The notes below the pieces were generated by a model that saw only the letters and a program-made list of their open reading frames with translations, was not told the DNA's origin and did no database searches. Below are positions 1-12,029 of a DNA stretch of 64,000 nucleotides, piece by piece; positions within the stretch are counted from its first letter, which is position 1, and each line of letters starts with the position of its first letter. Made by a program: the position numbers and the translations under genes. This DNA is from Mesocentrotus franciscanus (Eukaryota; Echinodermata; Echinoidea; Camarodonta; Strongylocentrotidae), in assembly GCA_037976565.1 (NCBI GenBank), contig CP137680.1, positions 18,929,675-18,993,674 of the forward strand, given 5' to 3'.

Positions 1-2040
1 TTGAATACCCCTTTTGAAAGAATATACCCTTGTGATCTCATCGTTTCTGGTGCGTGTTGAAATATGTATGCTCATATTATAACCGTCATAAAGCTGTGCG
101 TGACCTCCCTTGTTTTTGTTTTTGTGGCTATGTTTTTGTTCTAAACATCAACCGCTATTTCAAGCCGCCCCATTAATTTTCCGGTCAGGCTTATAAACGC
201 AACGGAGGTTGAACACAAGCCTGGGGCACTGCTTACTCATTTATGAACAAACAGCTAATATTCCCTGCTCGTGTGGGGATATCAACACCGAGGTTGTTAT
301 CAAGATGCTTCCCGGCATGAGAGGGGAAAAGGGTACGATATCCCTCTGGGACCTCATCTGATCGCAATGACCTGCGGTCATCGACGACCGTCCGATTCTC
401 TCCGCGACGATCATCGTCATCCTAAGATTTAGAGCGTGCAACGTCGCCCGGAACTAAGACCGACGGAGGAGACATTGTCATCAACCTAATCGATATCTTG
501 CTTCCTTTTCTTTTCCTTTCCCTAGGTTGTCGTTCTGGAGAGTGAACCCAATTTCTACGCCGGTTAGGGTTTGGACAGCCCAACCCTCTATCTCCCTTTG
601 TAAGGCACGTGCACGCAAGGATTGGTTTGAAATTAGACGGATTCATTACCGTGATTACGTACTTGGGTAGTTCATTTCGCGCCTGTCACACCTATCGAAT
701 TAACGACTGCCTCCGCAGTCATCGGACATGTTGCTTGTCAGAGTGAGCTTTAGAACTCCATGAGATCATTGGCTCTTAAAGGAGTTATAACCAAGACAGC
801 ACTCACAGAATATCGACATTTTTGTATTACGACAGCTTTCTATTGATAGGTACAAGGCTAACTATCCCTGGTAAAATGGTTAATGATCCATCATCAAGAT
901 CAATCTGTTATGACCAAGTTCCGCTCCTTATTCATGTTCTTGTATTCATTCAGGTATTCATCTCCTCTAAGTTTAAGTTACACTCCTCCGAATAAAACAT
1001 TATTAAAAAAAACTACTTCTAGAAAAAGAATGATATTAAATGCTCCATAATCCATCTTACAACATGCGATTCCTCTCCCTATCACGGGGCTTCCGTTCCT
1101 CTTCCTCTTTGCCCCCGTACGGATTTTTAATCCTGAAACTCATCCAATCTTCCTCCTTCTCTAGACCGATTCTGCCTCTTCAATCTTTGTAATCAACGCC
1201 CTATCACAAAGCTCAGCACCCCAACTTGTAATTGCACCAATCAATAACTGAAATTGGATGTTTTTTCCAACCAACAGGGATGCAGGGCATGTTCTGTAAA
1301 TGGTGCTGCCAAAAATGGTGACGGCCTAGTAATGTCGTTGCATTCTTTCTTCTTTCCAGCCCTCGGAAGGAAACAATGAAAGAAAAAGAAGGCATGCCCC
1401 CAATTACCCCTTGTACGTGGTGTTATCATACTTCTCCTGTCGGAGGTGAATATTAGATGAATTATGCACATGACCCTGGTTTGCACGAAAGCCCACGAGG
1501 CGAAGTAGATTGCGCCATTAGGTTTAATGTCATTTTGAAGCGCGTGCAAGGCTTTCTTTAAGATTGCATGTAACTAAAAACGCGGTTACAGAAATGATGT
1601 AATGCGTATATGAAAAGCAGAAGGTTATGTGAACAAACAATATAACTAAAGGACCTCACAATTTGGTATTGATCTTTCTGGACCTGCGAAATTTCAGAAA
1701 TAGTCTAAAAGTGTCGGGTTTTTAACGGGTATTTTTGCTTAATCTTTATTATATTAGCCGCTTCTGGTCTCAACATTAACCGGCAGGAACCATTAAAACA
1801 TTAAATCCTGTGCAGTAGGTCACTTTTTTTTAGAGAGAGAAAAGAAAACTTTATTTTTTGCGAATATGTTTTTTTTCAGGGTACTGTGGAATATCAAACC
1901 GCGATGTTACATCTGATTACTTCAAGAAATATTTTTTTTTAAATTAAAAAAAGGTGTACATAGGTGGACCTATCTAATTCCGCTAGTTATCTAAATCTTT
2001 AACGACTAATCATGCCGTAATTAACCACGTGTTCACCTTT
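1..2040. other. unique non-coding sequence, no gene seen
   Basis: I see no recognisable protein, RNA gene or repeat structure here. The open frames on the minus strand (up to 102 residues) have no domain, no Cys or hydrophobic pattern I recognise and no splice context. Composition changes from mixed to AT-rich after about 1560. Intron, UTR or regulatory function cannot be excluded. Confidence 0.5.
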
Positions 2041-2260
2041 TGTGATAGCAAAGAAGGTTATAGGGCGGTGGGTATTTCACGCGGCAGGACAACCAATGTC
2101 TTACCATGACGCAAATTGGACAAATTTAATCATCTCTTTTCAAGTTTTCCTCTTTCATTGTACACGGATGTCACACGAACATGATTTAGAACAGAGAGCA
2201 TTTAGTGGAACCACTAATTTATATACTGAACTATATACTATAGAGATAAGCAGTGAGGTA

Positions 2261-2499
2261 AATATTACTCCCAATATTACAATATTACTCCCAATATTAC
2301 AATATTACTCCCAATATTACAATATTACTCCCAATATTACAATATTACTCCCAATATTACAATATTACTCCCAATATTACAATATTACTCCCAATATTAC
2401 AATATTACTCCCAATATTACAATATTACTCCCAATATTACAATATTACTCCCAATATTACAATATTACCCCAATATTACAATATTACTCCCGATATTAC
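2261..2499. repeat. 20-bp minisatellite, 12 units
   Basis: The 20-bp unit aatattactcccaatattac is repeated ten times without any change from 2261 to 2460, followed by a 19-bp unit lacking one C and a last unit with one substitution (cgatattac). Perfect internal units with variants only at the 3' edge indicate recent expansion or homogenisation. The 173-residue open frame over it is a by-product, since a 20-bp unit translates as a 20-residue period. Confidence 0.95.
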
Positions 2500-4230
2500 A
2501 ACAAGGAATGTCAAAAACATAACGCTTTTTTTCTCTTCATTTTATCATTATCAAACTCTATAATTCTAATTCGTCACTATTAAAACAAAATTAAGCCATG
2601 AATATTTCAAGTACTCGACTGACATCAAAGTAGCTCACTTTCTCAAAATGGCTCAATTATTAAGAGTTGTCGACCGCAAAATCAACTCAAAACACAACAC
2701 AAAGAAAAATGATGATGTGTGTTGATAAAAACGCGAGGATTACCACGGTGTGACATGACGAAACAAACGACAGCTTTTCGAACGAGTGGGCGTTCTACAT
2801 TTCTTGAACTTTTCCCCGCTCATGTGCCAGTTTTTCTGACACTTTTGTGGAAATGAATGACGTTTCGGAATTAGCCCGTAGACACGCACCGTTGCTGTAT
2901 ACCCAGGTTCCGTTGGTTTTTTCCTCTTCTCTTCTCGCTTTGGGGTGACGGCAAGAAAGAAAGAAACACGTGGGCTCGGGTGTTTTATTCTCCCAGATGA
3001 CATGTGACAAGACTAATCTGAAAATGGAACATCGAAATCTTGCTGCTCCGGAAAGTCGCAATTTACCAGGCTCCCAATACTCCCTCAGGTGTCGAGGAAC
3101 ATAAAAGAAAGCATGATCCGTTTACGTTACTTGGTTGATAAGTGAAAACGCTGCCGAATATTGATCAAGATAGATTGATGCTTTGTAGAGTCCACTTTCC
3201 CACTATACGCCGATTCAAAGATCCCCAGTCGGCTTTTTGGCGTCTAGCATCCGGCGCGGGAAATAAGCTCTTCCCAACATCCGCAATGATTGTGAAATGG
3301 AGGTGCAAAAGTCACTAATTGGTGTGGCATTTGGCGCTCTCTTTAGAACAGCGCCGCGGTGGGTGTTTTAAGATGTTAAAGACTTTTTTCACTTTGTTTG
3401 ATGATGGCTTTCAAACAAACCACTTACTGCTGGATGCTAACTGCATTTGTCTCGCTCTTTATCATGGTCTGGTCATGAGGTATTAGGGTTTTCAACGATT
3501 TTAGCGACGATCGCCGCTCCCGTAATAAGCCATCTAATCAAATGAGTTTGAATTGCGTCCAGGTCAAGTCCAAGCTTGGCTTGGAGATTACTTGGTGCTG
3601 AGGAAAACATACCTAGTTTTCACGAGTACAGCAGACACGAGATGGGCATTATCATCATCCATAATTGCTCATAAGCTGGCAAGCGTCCAACAGTAATTCA
3701 CATCCATTACATGCATCAAGCAAGTAGATGATAGTTTTTAAGTTCCAGTTTGTCCCATGAATTTGATGCTCGCCGACTAATGTTTTCCCTCATTATGATA
3801 GCACGAGTGAATCTGTAAATCAACCCAATAAAATGACACATCGGGGATTCTTATTCCGGTCTCTGGGCGCCACTTTCTATGATTGCTGTGAAAACCTACT
3901 AGTTTGTAGTTACGTAAGTGCAATGTCATATCCAGATTTTTTTTCTTCAATGCTTATAAATGTGGACAGGAATAAGTGTGGTTTCTATCAAACACTCCAC
4001 TGTCTTCATGTAATATAAAGTAGTGATTCGATTACTGAATGTGCAAAGGAAACGTGATCATGGTGATAGTATATACTAAATAGATATCGGTAATATCTTT
4101 CAAATTGCTGTATTAGTTAATCATTCATTCTGACAACCTATCGAGTAACGTTTGACGTCATTTAAAAGAGAAATATACCGTCTCAAATGAGAGTTCTTTG
4201 TAGAATACAAGACGGTGCACTTGTGAAACC
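2500..4230. other. non-coding sequence 3' of the GPCR gene
   Basis: No gene is recognised. This is the downstream flank of the minus-strand GPCR gene and should hold its 3' UTR, but I found no convincing AATAAA on the minus strand close to the stop codon. The minus-strand open frames at 2740-3061 overlap one another in different frames and look incidental. Confidence 0.5.
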
Positions 4231-5367
4231 TCATCCGTAGTTACCATTGGCATGCTCGTGATGAACATTTGAATTTGTCATGCTGATGTGTCCTGTACTG
4301 CTCTGTAAACCCATACTCTGCCATCGCTGCCGGCACTGAGCGGGTAGGAGGCCGTTGATGAAGGCAGCTCGGTATCTGGTACTCATAGCCATGTAAATGA
4401 CGGGGTTGATCAGGGAGTTCAGGTACGCAAGTATCTGAGCAAAGTGCATGGCCACCTGCTCGATCATGGTGGTTGATTTAAATTCCCCCATCGCCTTCAT
4501 GATAGAAATGATTTCGAAAGGGGCAAGGCAGAGGAAAAACACCAACCCGTTGACGATCAGCATCCACGTGATTTGATTACGTAACTTGACGTTCTTATCG
4601 CGTTTGCCCATGATCTTCGCTCTCTCCACGGCCTGGTTGAGGCCTTTGACGATGCCGACAAAGAGAAAGACGTTGATAAAGAACGCGATAAAGAAGGGAA
4701 TGGCTCGGACGCTGTCCGTGTAGATTTTAGTCCAATTCTGAATGGGTTCGCACCACTGGAACTTCGTTGGCCAGGTGTTGTAAGGCTCTTCGTCGGGCCA
4801 AAAGGCACAGATATTACGTATCTTACTGTAGGCGGGTATGAAGGTTGCTGAGAGAAGTCCAGCGGTGGCCCAGGAGCCGATAAGCAACCATCGGAACGTT
4901 CTCATGGCGGCCGATCCGCGCTCTTTCTGTGGACGGCATACTGCGTAAAAACGCTCCAGGGCAACAAGCGTTACAAAAAACAAGGAGGCAAAGTACGTGG
5001 TGTTCACCGTGATCTCCGTGAAGATGCAGCCGATGAGACCTAAATGCGAATGATCGGGGGTGATGGGTGAGTGGACATACGCCCATATCTTATCACCTAT
5101 AGCTATTGTCAGGAAAATGAGATCCGACATGGCCAGGTTAACGAGGCACGCGTTGGTGATTGTTTTCATACATTGCACCCGGACCACCACGTAAATGAAG
5201 GCGATGTTGTTGATGAGACCGACCAGGAGAACAATTGGTAAAAGTATTGTGATGACGACGACTTGGGCATCGGAGTACGAGATGAGAGTGGCTGCATCCA
5301 ACGATACGTTAACAAAGTACTCGTCGCATGTCGGGTCGAACGACACGTTTTCGATCATACTATCCAT
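4231..5367 (-). CDS. class A (rhodopsin-like) neuropeptide-type G-protein-coupled receptor, single coding exon
   Basis: A 378-residue seven-helix plasma-membrane receptor, complete in one frame. The start is chosen because an in-frame TGA lies just upstream (5383-5385) and the ATG has A at -3 and G at +4; the stop is TGA at 4231-4233. Approximate helices: TM1 36-60 (GLINNIAF, N at 53 or 54), TM2 70-93 (NLAMSDL), TM3 112-144 with ERF (138-140) replacing E/DRY, TM4 158-179 (W166), TM5 219-243 (P224), TM6 264-289 with CLAP (280-283) replacing CWxP, TM7 305-327 with NSLINPVIY. C114 at the top of TM3 probably pairs with C206 (or C187) in extracellular loop 2. N-glycosylation sequons lie at N7, N20 and N211. 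The 50-residue tail is Ser/Thr/His/Asn-rich; C345 is a possible palmitoylation site. TM7 and the following helix resemble the thyrotropin-releasing-hormone / neuromedin-U / ghrelin receptor group (YLNSLINPVIYMAMS), so a peptide ligand is likely, but the ligand cannot be assigned. An intronless coding region is common among echinoderm and amphioxus class A receptors. An additional 5' non-coding exon is possible. Confidence 0.92.
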   Translation of the reverse strand: MDSMIENVSFDPTCDEYFVNVSLDAATLISYSDAQVVVITILLPIVLLVGLINNIAFIYVVVRVQCMKTITNACLVNLAMSDLIFLTIAIGDKIWAYVHSPITPDHSHLGLIGCIFTEITVNTTYFASLFFVTLVALERFYAVCRPQKERGSAAMRTFRWLLIGSWATAGLLSATFIPAYSKIRNICAFWPDEEPYNTWPTKFQWCEPIQNWTKIYTDSVRAIPFFIAFFINVFLFVGIVKGLNQAVERAKIMGKRDKNVKLRNQITWMLIVNGLVFFLCLAPFEIISIMKAMGEFKSTTMIEQVAMHFAQILAYLNSLINPVIYMAMSTRYRAAFINGLLPAQCRQRWQSMGLQSSTGHISMTNSNVHHEHANGNYG

Positions 5368-5720
5368 ACTTTCTTTTCTCCCTCACGACTGGCATGCAGA
5401 CACGAACATAGTGAAGAAATTATTCCTCCCTTGCTCCGACAAAAAATTTATCAGCTTCAATTGTTCGATATTTCCATTCATAATGATCCAGTATGAATTG
5501 TTTTCCCCCTTAAATATTAGTTGCTGCTACGGAGCGCCACCAGCTACGTTGTGATAAGCTCACCCTTTTCTCCAGTTACACAACGCTTGTGCGCCTTACA
5601 TCTCCTCCATCAGGCACAATGAATAGGGTATCACGTGCTTAGCCGCTTCCTGATTGGTTGAAAAACACAAAGTGGGTGGTGTCTAGTGCATAACTCTCCA
5701 TATCACTGTCTTGCTTGGCC
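5368..5720. other. upstream flank of the GPCR gene
   Basis: This is the 5' side of the minus-strand receptor gene and presumably contains its 5' UTR and promoter. No TATA box at a convincing distance or CpG island could be called. The plus-strand open frames starting inside the receptor gene are antisense shadows. Confidence 0.4.
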
Positions 5721-5739
5721 AATACAGCAATGCTCACTT

Positions 5740-5956
5740 TCTCGCCCCCCCCCCTTTCTCTCTCTCTCTCTCTCATGCCCTCTATCATGTCAATTTCGCT
5801 CCATTACTCTTTCACTGACACATTTTTAGCTCAGATTCTTTTGACTGTTCCATCATACTTCTATGTCACCCCTCCCTCTCTCTCATTCTCTCTATCTCTC
5901 TTTCCTTTAGTCTCACACTGTGGTTTAAATCATTTTTTTTCCTACTTTCTTTATCC

Positions 5957-5997
<41 letters not shown>

Positions 5998-6215
5998 CCC
6001 CTCTCTGTCATAATAGTTACATTACACTTGACACACCTCTCCCCCAGCTCAAATTCCTCATATTCATGACTCTCTATGTACTTCCTTCCTCTTTCTCGTT
6101 CCTTTCTCATCTCATTCCCCTTTTAGTTTTTTTATTTCTTCTAAATTTGTCTCCAAATTGCTCTCATACTTTTTTCCAGGACTGTACTTATTACTTTTTT
6201 TTCCTGCTCGTCCAC
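5740..6215. repeat. pyrimidine-rich CT microsatellite region
   Basis: Long CT runs (for example 5757-5775 and 5961-5999) sit in a roughly 470-bp stretch dominated by C and T on the plus strand. The 171-residue Ser/Leu/Phe-rich open frame is explained by this composition. Such mirror-symmetric tracts can form triplex DNA. Confidence 0.85.
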
Positions 6216-7250
6216 AAGACAGCTGAGTGACACGAAGAAATTGATTTCATCACGAAATGAGTCGGTTGTATTTACAAAGCTTGTCTTTCAAACCAATAAT
6301 GATACTCGGTACGGTCTTGTGTCAGCCAGGCTTTTCCTATATTTGTAATTCAGTCAACACAGTGATGAATTGGATGGTGCCGAGAGAATTCTGATTGTTT
6401 TTCCATTTGTTTGTTTGTTTGTTGCTTTTGTTGTTTTTGCGTTGTTGTTGTTGTTGTTGGCTATTTTCCTTTTTATTTGTTTTGTTTTCCGTACCATGCG
6501 TTGAATGTGCAATATTACACATAATTGCTACGTGATAAGTGTCGAAAAAGATATGTTATCATTTAAAATGCAATACATACATTTCTCTCCAAAAAAAAAA
6601 ACATGTTAGAATTCATTTTCAACATCCCGTTTAATATGCAGTGAGCTCAGCAGAAATACCATGAGTTGTTTATCCGATATTAACATTTTCATGTAATTAT
6701 GATAGCAAAACCGGAAGTGGTGTTCCGAACTCTTAAAAGGGTATTATTTCGAAGGATTTATGAAATTCATCTTAACATTTCAATGCAATCGATATCATCA
6801 TTTCAATTCGCATTTGTTTATAATCCCGTTTTATATGTACTATTGAGATAATGGCCATTGAAACAGGTGATTGACTACTATTTATCGTTTAAGATTACCA
6901 ACTGGTATATAGAGACAGATATGGGATCCATTTTTTTCCATGTGAGAATTCCTCTCCTTGACGCTATTCGTCTTAAGACCAGATTATATCTGATCGAGAA
7001 ACTACTCGATTGAGTTCGAATTCTCTGCTTCCCATTTCAGGCCGCTATCGTCTGCATCATAAGGACCACATAATCCTACTGTATTATTTACGACTTGGAT
7101 GTGCAGCGGGAAATGACACGGGTGATTTCCTATAAATCCCGTTGCTAGGCGACACGGGCGGCATTTTTCAAAATGGAAAGATACTTATCAAGCTTATGTC
7201 CTTATAAACCCCTTCCAGATACTCTTGGAATGGGCAAAATAAAGAGGACT
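6216..7250. other. AT-rich non-coding sequence
   Basis: Contains a short GTTT run (about 6407-6423) and a GTT run (about 6440-6458), otherwise unique sequence. No gene or transposon end was recognised. Confidence 0.5.
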
Positions 7251-7800
7251 TTAAAGGTACTATGTCCCATTTGCAGGGCAAAAAAATGAAAAGGTTAAAT
7301 TCCAGCGGCATTTGAAAGACAATACTAATTTAGAACTTCCCTGAAAAAAAGGGGGCTTGAAAATGTCTTTAAGTGGGAAAATAACGACTATTAGTTGTCA
7401 AATCGACTTAGGAGCTATAGAGCCAGTAAGTAATAGTCTGATTTTTCAGACCATTGTACCGAATGGTCGTACGTTTTATGCTGCGCAAAGATTCAATCAG
7501 TTTAATTTTGGCCATTACAAGAAGTGGGTTATTGATGTAGACAAATGCTCATGTACCCTTTACAGCTCATTTTATGTAGACTTTATGTTATTACCAAAGA
7601 TTTTTTTTAAAAGCCAGTCAGTCACTCAATAGTGTCTGACAGTGAAGTCTAGCAAGTAAACGGGTTTCCTTGCATAATTTGAATATTAGGACACTGCTAA
7701 TGTTTAAATTTCACAGATAGGACATACATGACATATTCATAATTCCTGCAAAGTTCTACAGAATTTGATGTTGGCTGCAAAAGGGACATAGTATCTTTAA
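7251..7800 (+). mobile_element. TTAA-flanked MITE, family 1, copy 1
   Basis: A 550-bp element with TTAA at both ends (7251-7254, 7797-7800) and terminal inverted repeats: the left end ttaaaggtactatgtccc matches the reverse complement of the right end (ttaaagatactatgtccc), extending into ttTGCAG. A second copy in the opposite orientation lies at 30194-30737. The 91-residue open frame inside resembles the start of a frame in the other copy but then shifts frame, so it is not evidently maintained. TTAA duplication is typical of piggyBac and Kolobok transposases; no transposase is encoded. Confidence 0.82.
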
Positions 7801-8400
7801 GGAGACGGGTTTCCCTCTTATGTGCATGTTTGATGGTGCTTAAATTGCATTTATCATTCATCTGTTTTGACGCTTTTTGTTTGTACTATGGAACGTGTTA
7901 TGCTGAAGCCCACAATATCATTTTAGCATGTCTCTAAACAGATACGAGATGGCGCTACACTGCAGCTCCGAAAGCTAGTCATATAGAATCTCATAGAATC
8001 CTAGGAAAGTAATGTAAAACAACGTCTTTGAGATGTATTATAAATAATTATCACTGCTAGTACAACCTATAGTGGATGACTTGCGCATAAGTACCTTACA
8101 TTGCATGAAAATTATGAGTAAGTGTCACATAATACTAAAGAGAATATTGTTTATTCAAGTTTTTTGAAAGCGTTAACTAAGCGCCGGTGGGGGTGGAGGA
8201 TGTCAACTTAACAACATCACCAGGTTTATCAATATATAGAAATGTTTTGCGGGATGTCACTCCACACCAATTACTGATTGTTCGCCTCGTGTTATTTTAC
8301 ATTCGTTGAAATACTACATAGTATGCAATTTGTTATGAATTTTTAAGTAAGGATAATTATAAAAAGATAACTCAATAAAGTGATAATTCGAATTTGTACT
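7801..8400. other. non-coding spacer between two TTAA elements
   Basis: AT-rich sequence with no recognised gene. It separates family 1 and family 4 elements. Confidence 0.5.
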
Positions 8401-8903
8401 TTAAACAGTTGAGTTCTTGTTTAAGGCCGCAAATGCCTTCAAAGTGTATGGTTATTGCTCTTATTCTTATTTATAACATTTCTAGTGCTCTTTTAGAACC
8501 TAAAATTGCTATGAAGGTAATTTTAGACCCCAAAATGTGTGAATTTAGATTGAATACGATCATACCAATTCAGCTCCACTTTCAAGAAAATACGGTGACC
8601 GTTAATTAATGAATTAACAATAGCAATACACGCGCCAGCTGCTGGTGCGTATTATAACCAACACGAAAAGGCGCTATCTCGTTTTTCAACGGCCGGTCCA
8701 AAATTACCGAATATTTGTGGGGCACCACAAATATTAGAAATGGTTATATTTATGGATATTTCAGCCGTCTCTGATCAAACAAAGCTGATTTTGTCATTTA
8801 AATTGTGTATTCTTTCAAATTTGACACTCAGTTTTTCATTATCTCACAAAAATATTTTGTGTAGCGCTCTCTGCAACAAAACTCAACTAGCCTATCCCTT
8901 TGA
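8401..8903 (-). mobile_element. TTAA-flanked MITE, family 4, copy 1
   Basis: About 503 bp, starting with ttaaacagttgagtt and ending in the reverse complement of a diverged TTAAAGGGATA..AGTTGAGTT end (right TTAA now TTGA). Most of its length aligns, in inverted orientation, with 17574-18141, including the segments around 'attataaccaacacgaaaa' and 'ggatatttcagccgtctctg'. It is older and more diverged than the family 3b pair. No coding capacity. Confidence 0.72.
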
Positions 8904-9204
8904 TATTAAATTCCAATGATTCATGTGTGACATAATGCAGAAACGTTTTAATACAAGACGATCGCAAATAATTTTTGGTGAACAAAAATCGACTTTGGGC
9001 AATTACAATTTTCGAAAACTTCAAACGTCCATGCTGAGAGCAATTGGAATTTTGCGTTTTAATGGTCGATATTATCGTAAAGGTCAAATTCTACATTCGA
9101 AACATAATCAAAGTGTGAACGAGCGATGTGACTGAAGCTATATTTTATATCTGTTTAGATAATAGAAGGTTTGTTTTGAAAAAAGAGAGTAGAATTTGAA
9201 TTAA

Positions 9205-9560
9205 TCCCTAGAATTGAATTGAATTGATTGAATTTATTTTCTTCTGCACAACATACAAATCAAATTGCATTTCAACAATACAACATATACAAAATATAAC
9301 AACTTTTTTTAACGAATACACAATATAATAATAAAAGAAATGTTGACATTAAAACAAAATGTAACTGATAACACATAAACAAGAATTATTCATTAATAAA
9401 TCATTACGGAAATAAATTAGTCGTCATTAAATGCAATGCGGCATATCTTTGTAGTTACAGGCTATTCTATATCATTTCCACTTACCGAATAACAAATCTT
9501 CCATTAAATATCGGAATAATCCCCGTCAGAAAGATTGACAATTTCTTAGTTTGGAATGTT
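9205..9560 (-). mobile_element. LINE-like 3' end remnant, antisense
   Basis: The plus strand reads gaattgaattgaattgattgaatttatttt, the reverse complement of an AAATAAA signal followed by an AATTC/AATTG pentamer tail. A similar tail occurs at 42605, where it ends a LINE coding remnant. No coding sequence was recognised here, so only a 3' UTR-like remnant is inferred. Left boundary is approximate. Confidence 0.4.
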
Positions 9561-10036
9561 AAAGGCTTTGAATAACCAAACGCTTGGATTAAGAAGAACC
9601 TTTTGGATTAAATCGCACTAAATGCTCAAATTAAAAACTTTTACGTCTCCGGAGATCTATACGAATTGTTTAAATAAGAAACTTTCAAAATGTCAAGCAA
9701 AATACCCCAAACACCCACGTAGGTATTGATTTTTTTAATGTCTCTCCTTTTGAAAAAATGGTCATCCTTTTGTCCGTTTGTTATTTCTGGTAACATGACA
9801 TTTTTGTTTGGCATTTATCCACCGCACATGACGTCTTTTAGGTTTTGGAAGGAAAGAGTGACTATATCCTGTACTTGTTAATAATAGACTTGTTTAATTT
9901 GCAGGAATTCAGGCCCTAGGGAAATCAAATCTGATTATCAAGGTGAAATAAATGAAAGCTGAAAGTGTTACCAAAATCGGTGAAATATCAACACACATAA
10001 AGTATTCCAATATTTTATACAGTGGCCGATCCAGGA

Positions 10037-10037
<1 letters not shown>

Positions 10038-10075
<38 letters not shown>

Positions 10076-10207
10076 AGGGGGAGAAGGATCTAAAATTTCA
10101 TGGCAAGCAAAACGGAGTTGGTGTATGCTTCTTATTTCCGTCCTCCTTCTCACCCACCCCCCTTTCTCTCTCTCTCTATCTCTGTGTGTGTGTCTCTCTC
10201 TCTCTTT
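10038..10207. repeat. TG and CT/TG microsatellites
   Basis: A (TG)n run of about 32 bp at 10040-10072 and a CT/TG run at 10165-10206, separated by unique sequence. Open frames across it on both strands are low-complexity by-products. Confidence 0.9.
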
Positions 10208-12029
10208 GGGGGTTACTCCAATAGGCAAAAAGATAAAATCTCAAAACTGTTACCAAAAGCTGCAACTCTCCGAATCTCTTTCAGAAATACTATCCATTTG
10301 TTTTGTACTCAAATTATTAGAACTGCCATTACCTTGATTGCCGTTGGAAGGACAGATGCAGTTCAAATAGGGCAACATACAGAAAAGCTGTTAAGTAACG
10401 TGTTTTCTGGATTAGGTATGTTACGGACACACGTATGTTATAACGTTTTCTTTGAGAAATGGAGATGTATGGATTTCTTTTCGGTACAAACAAAGACAAA
10501 ATTGTTCAAAAAGGAAATCACGACGTTGAGTTGTGAGCCGTAGTTTATGTGACTATAATGATTCAAATTACTCATGTTTTGTCCCACTTTGTTTGTGTGT
10601 GTGTGTGTTTTTTTTTTTGGGGAGGAATCGAGTTTTTTTATATAATGGTTTAGTGATTTGAATTAAGAACATTCTCAATTAATAAAACCCCACATCTTTT
10701 AACTTTACGTAGTATATTTTAAGTTCTAAAATGTGAAGGTTTCTAAATATCTGCTTAAAATAGGACGGATTAAAATCCTTTTATAAGTTTAATCAATTAG
10801 TACTTTGGAGCCTCCATCTTGTATTTCGACTTTAAAGCGATACTGAACTGATGAATTTTCTGCCATAGCGTACTGCTAATTGCAGAGCGCCATCTCATGG
10901 TCAACTTGCCAACAGTGCTTAACCCAATACCTAATTTCCACTTCCCAGACAGAGGATTCGATGCGAGAACAGCTTAATGCTACAGCTGATCTGAGATAGC
11001 TAGACGGGATTTGGCAGCAGTGCTTTTAATACAGTTTGGCTATATAGTTCAATTCTCCCTTACTTTATATAATGCATCTGTCAGTATTATTTACGTTAAA
11101 TGACCCATTTTAACAATTACCAAGCTAACGTGACGTCACTTATTCACTACAACCATAGAGCTATACAACCTATCTCATGTCTGTAGCCGATTTCTTTTCT
11201 TCTTCCTTCGGATATGCCGGACCAGACAAGTTAACAAGCAAAGATTACATATCTGTTAACGCTAATGGGTTTGCTGCTAAATGAATGATGGAAATCTAAT
11301 GAACGCAAAATGCATTTTAGGCAAAAGAAGACCAACCATAATACCATAACGTGATGTCATTTCCCATTTACGATGCAGTTAATAATTTAATAACGTGAGC
11401 AGGATGGAAACCTAATGCATTGCATTTGTTCAGCTTAATAGCGAATTGAAAATGATCTCCATTTAACTTTAAAATGTCAAAGAGCACTTTTGCAGACGTT
11501 ACATGCAACATAGCAGGCGCCATGACAATACACTGCAAATACAAGAGAGCACTTTTAATTTGTCAAAACTGTGTAATATAGGCCTGCCCTTTAACGCGTA
11601 ACCCAGATTTTCTTCGCCGACAAAATGCCAACTTGATTTTTTTGAAAGGCGAATCATATTTTAGGATAGGAGGGAGGAATATACATATATATACTTTTTA
11701 TTTTTAAAGAGAGCAGATAAATATAGTCCTTATGCGAATGTGAGTTGGTTAACTGGTCAGCCCTCTAGTCTGCCTACAAAACGACTCAAGGTACGAACCT
11801 GAGTTCTCTCGGATGGTGATGACAAAAAGTTGGTGCCCAGATGTAAATGATCAGATCTAATTAGTATCAAGCGTCCTGTCTATTTCTAGATATTGTGCAA
11901 TTGCGAACAATAGGCAGTTCAGGTACCAACAGATAAATGTTGAGAGCTGGTCACACCGGCAGTCCTTGTCAGGAGAGTCCCGAAAAGGCCAATCGAATCG
12001 GGTCGCTGATCACTGATGCACAAATGATG
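10208..12029. other. non-coding sequence
   Basis: No gene recognised. A short TG/T run lies at 10592-10618. A TTAAAGCG string at 10832 resembles the start of the TTAA elements, but no matching right end was found. A SINE-like fragment at 11740-11860 is listed separately. Confidence 0.45.
11740..11860 (-). mobile_element. possible tRNA-derived SINE fragment
   Basis: On the minus strand the segment reads ...GAGAGAACTCAGGTTCGTACCTTGAG..., containing a B-box-like GGTTCGTACC (plus-strand gtacgaacct at 11791-11800). The same layout (GAGAGGTCCTGGGTTCGGTACTTG) occurs on the minus strand at 24.8 kb, suggesting one diverged SINE family. The A box is not clear. Confidence 0.35.

Noticed and set aside
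2261..2499. Possible CRISPR-like array
   Set aside because: Units are contiguous with no spacers, and the DNA is clearly animal nuclear sequence.
2042..2563. 173-residue open frame with a 20-residue repeat
   Set aside because: Its middle is a direct translation of the 20-bp minisatellite and the ends have no recognisable domain.
5715..6230. 171-residue Ser/Leu/Phe-rich open frame, and similar ones over CT, GA, GGA and GTA tracts throughout
   Set aside because: Length is due to low-complexity composition that lacks stop codons, often open on both strands.
7357..7632. 91-residue open frame in a family 1 MITE
   Set aside because: The related frame in the 30-kb copy diverges by frameshift, so there is no sign of selection for a protein.
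10021..10220. CAGTGGCCGATCCAGGA string resembling a transposon end
   Set aside because: No partner end or duplication was found; the intervening sequence is mostly microsatellite.
10832..11594. Possible TTAA element (TTAAAGCG... / ...CCCTTTAA)
   Set aside because: Both ends carry TTAAAG but the next 20 bases do not form an inverted repeat, and no second copy is present.
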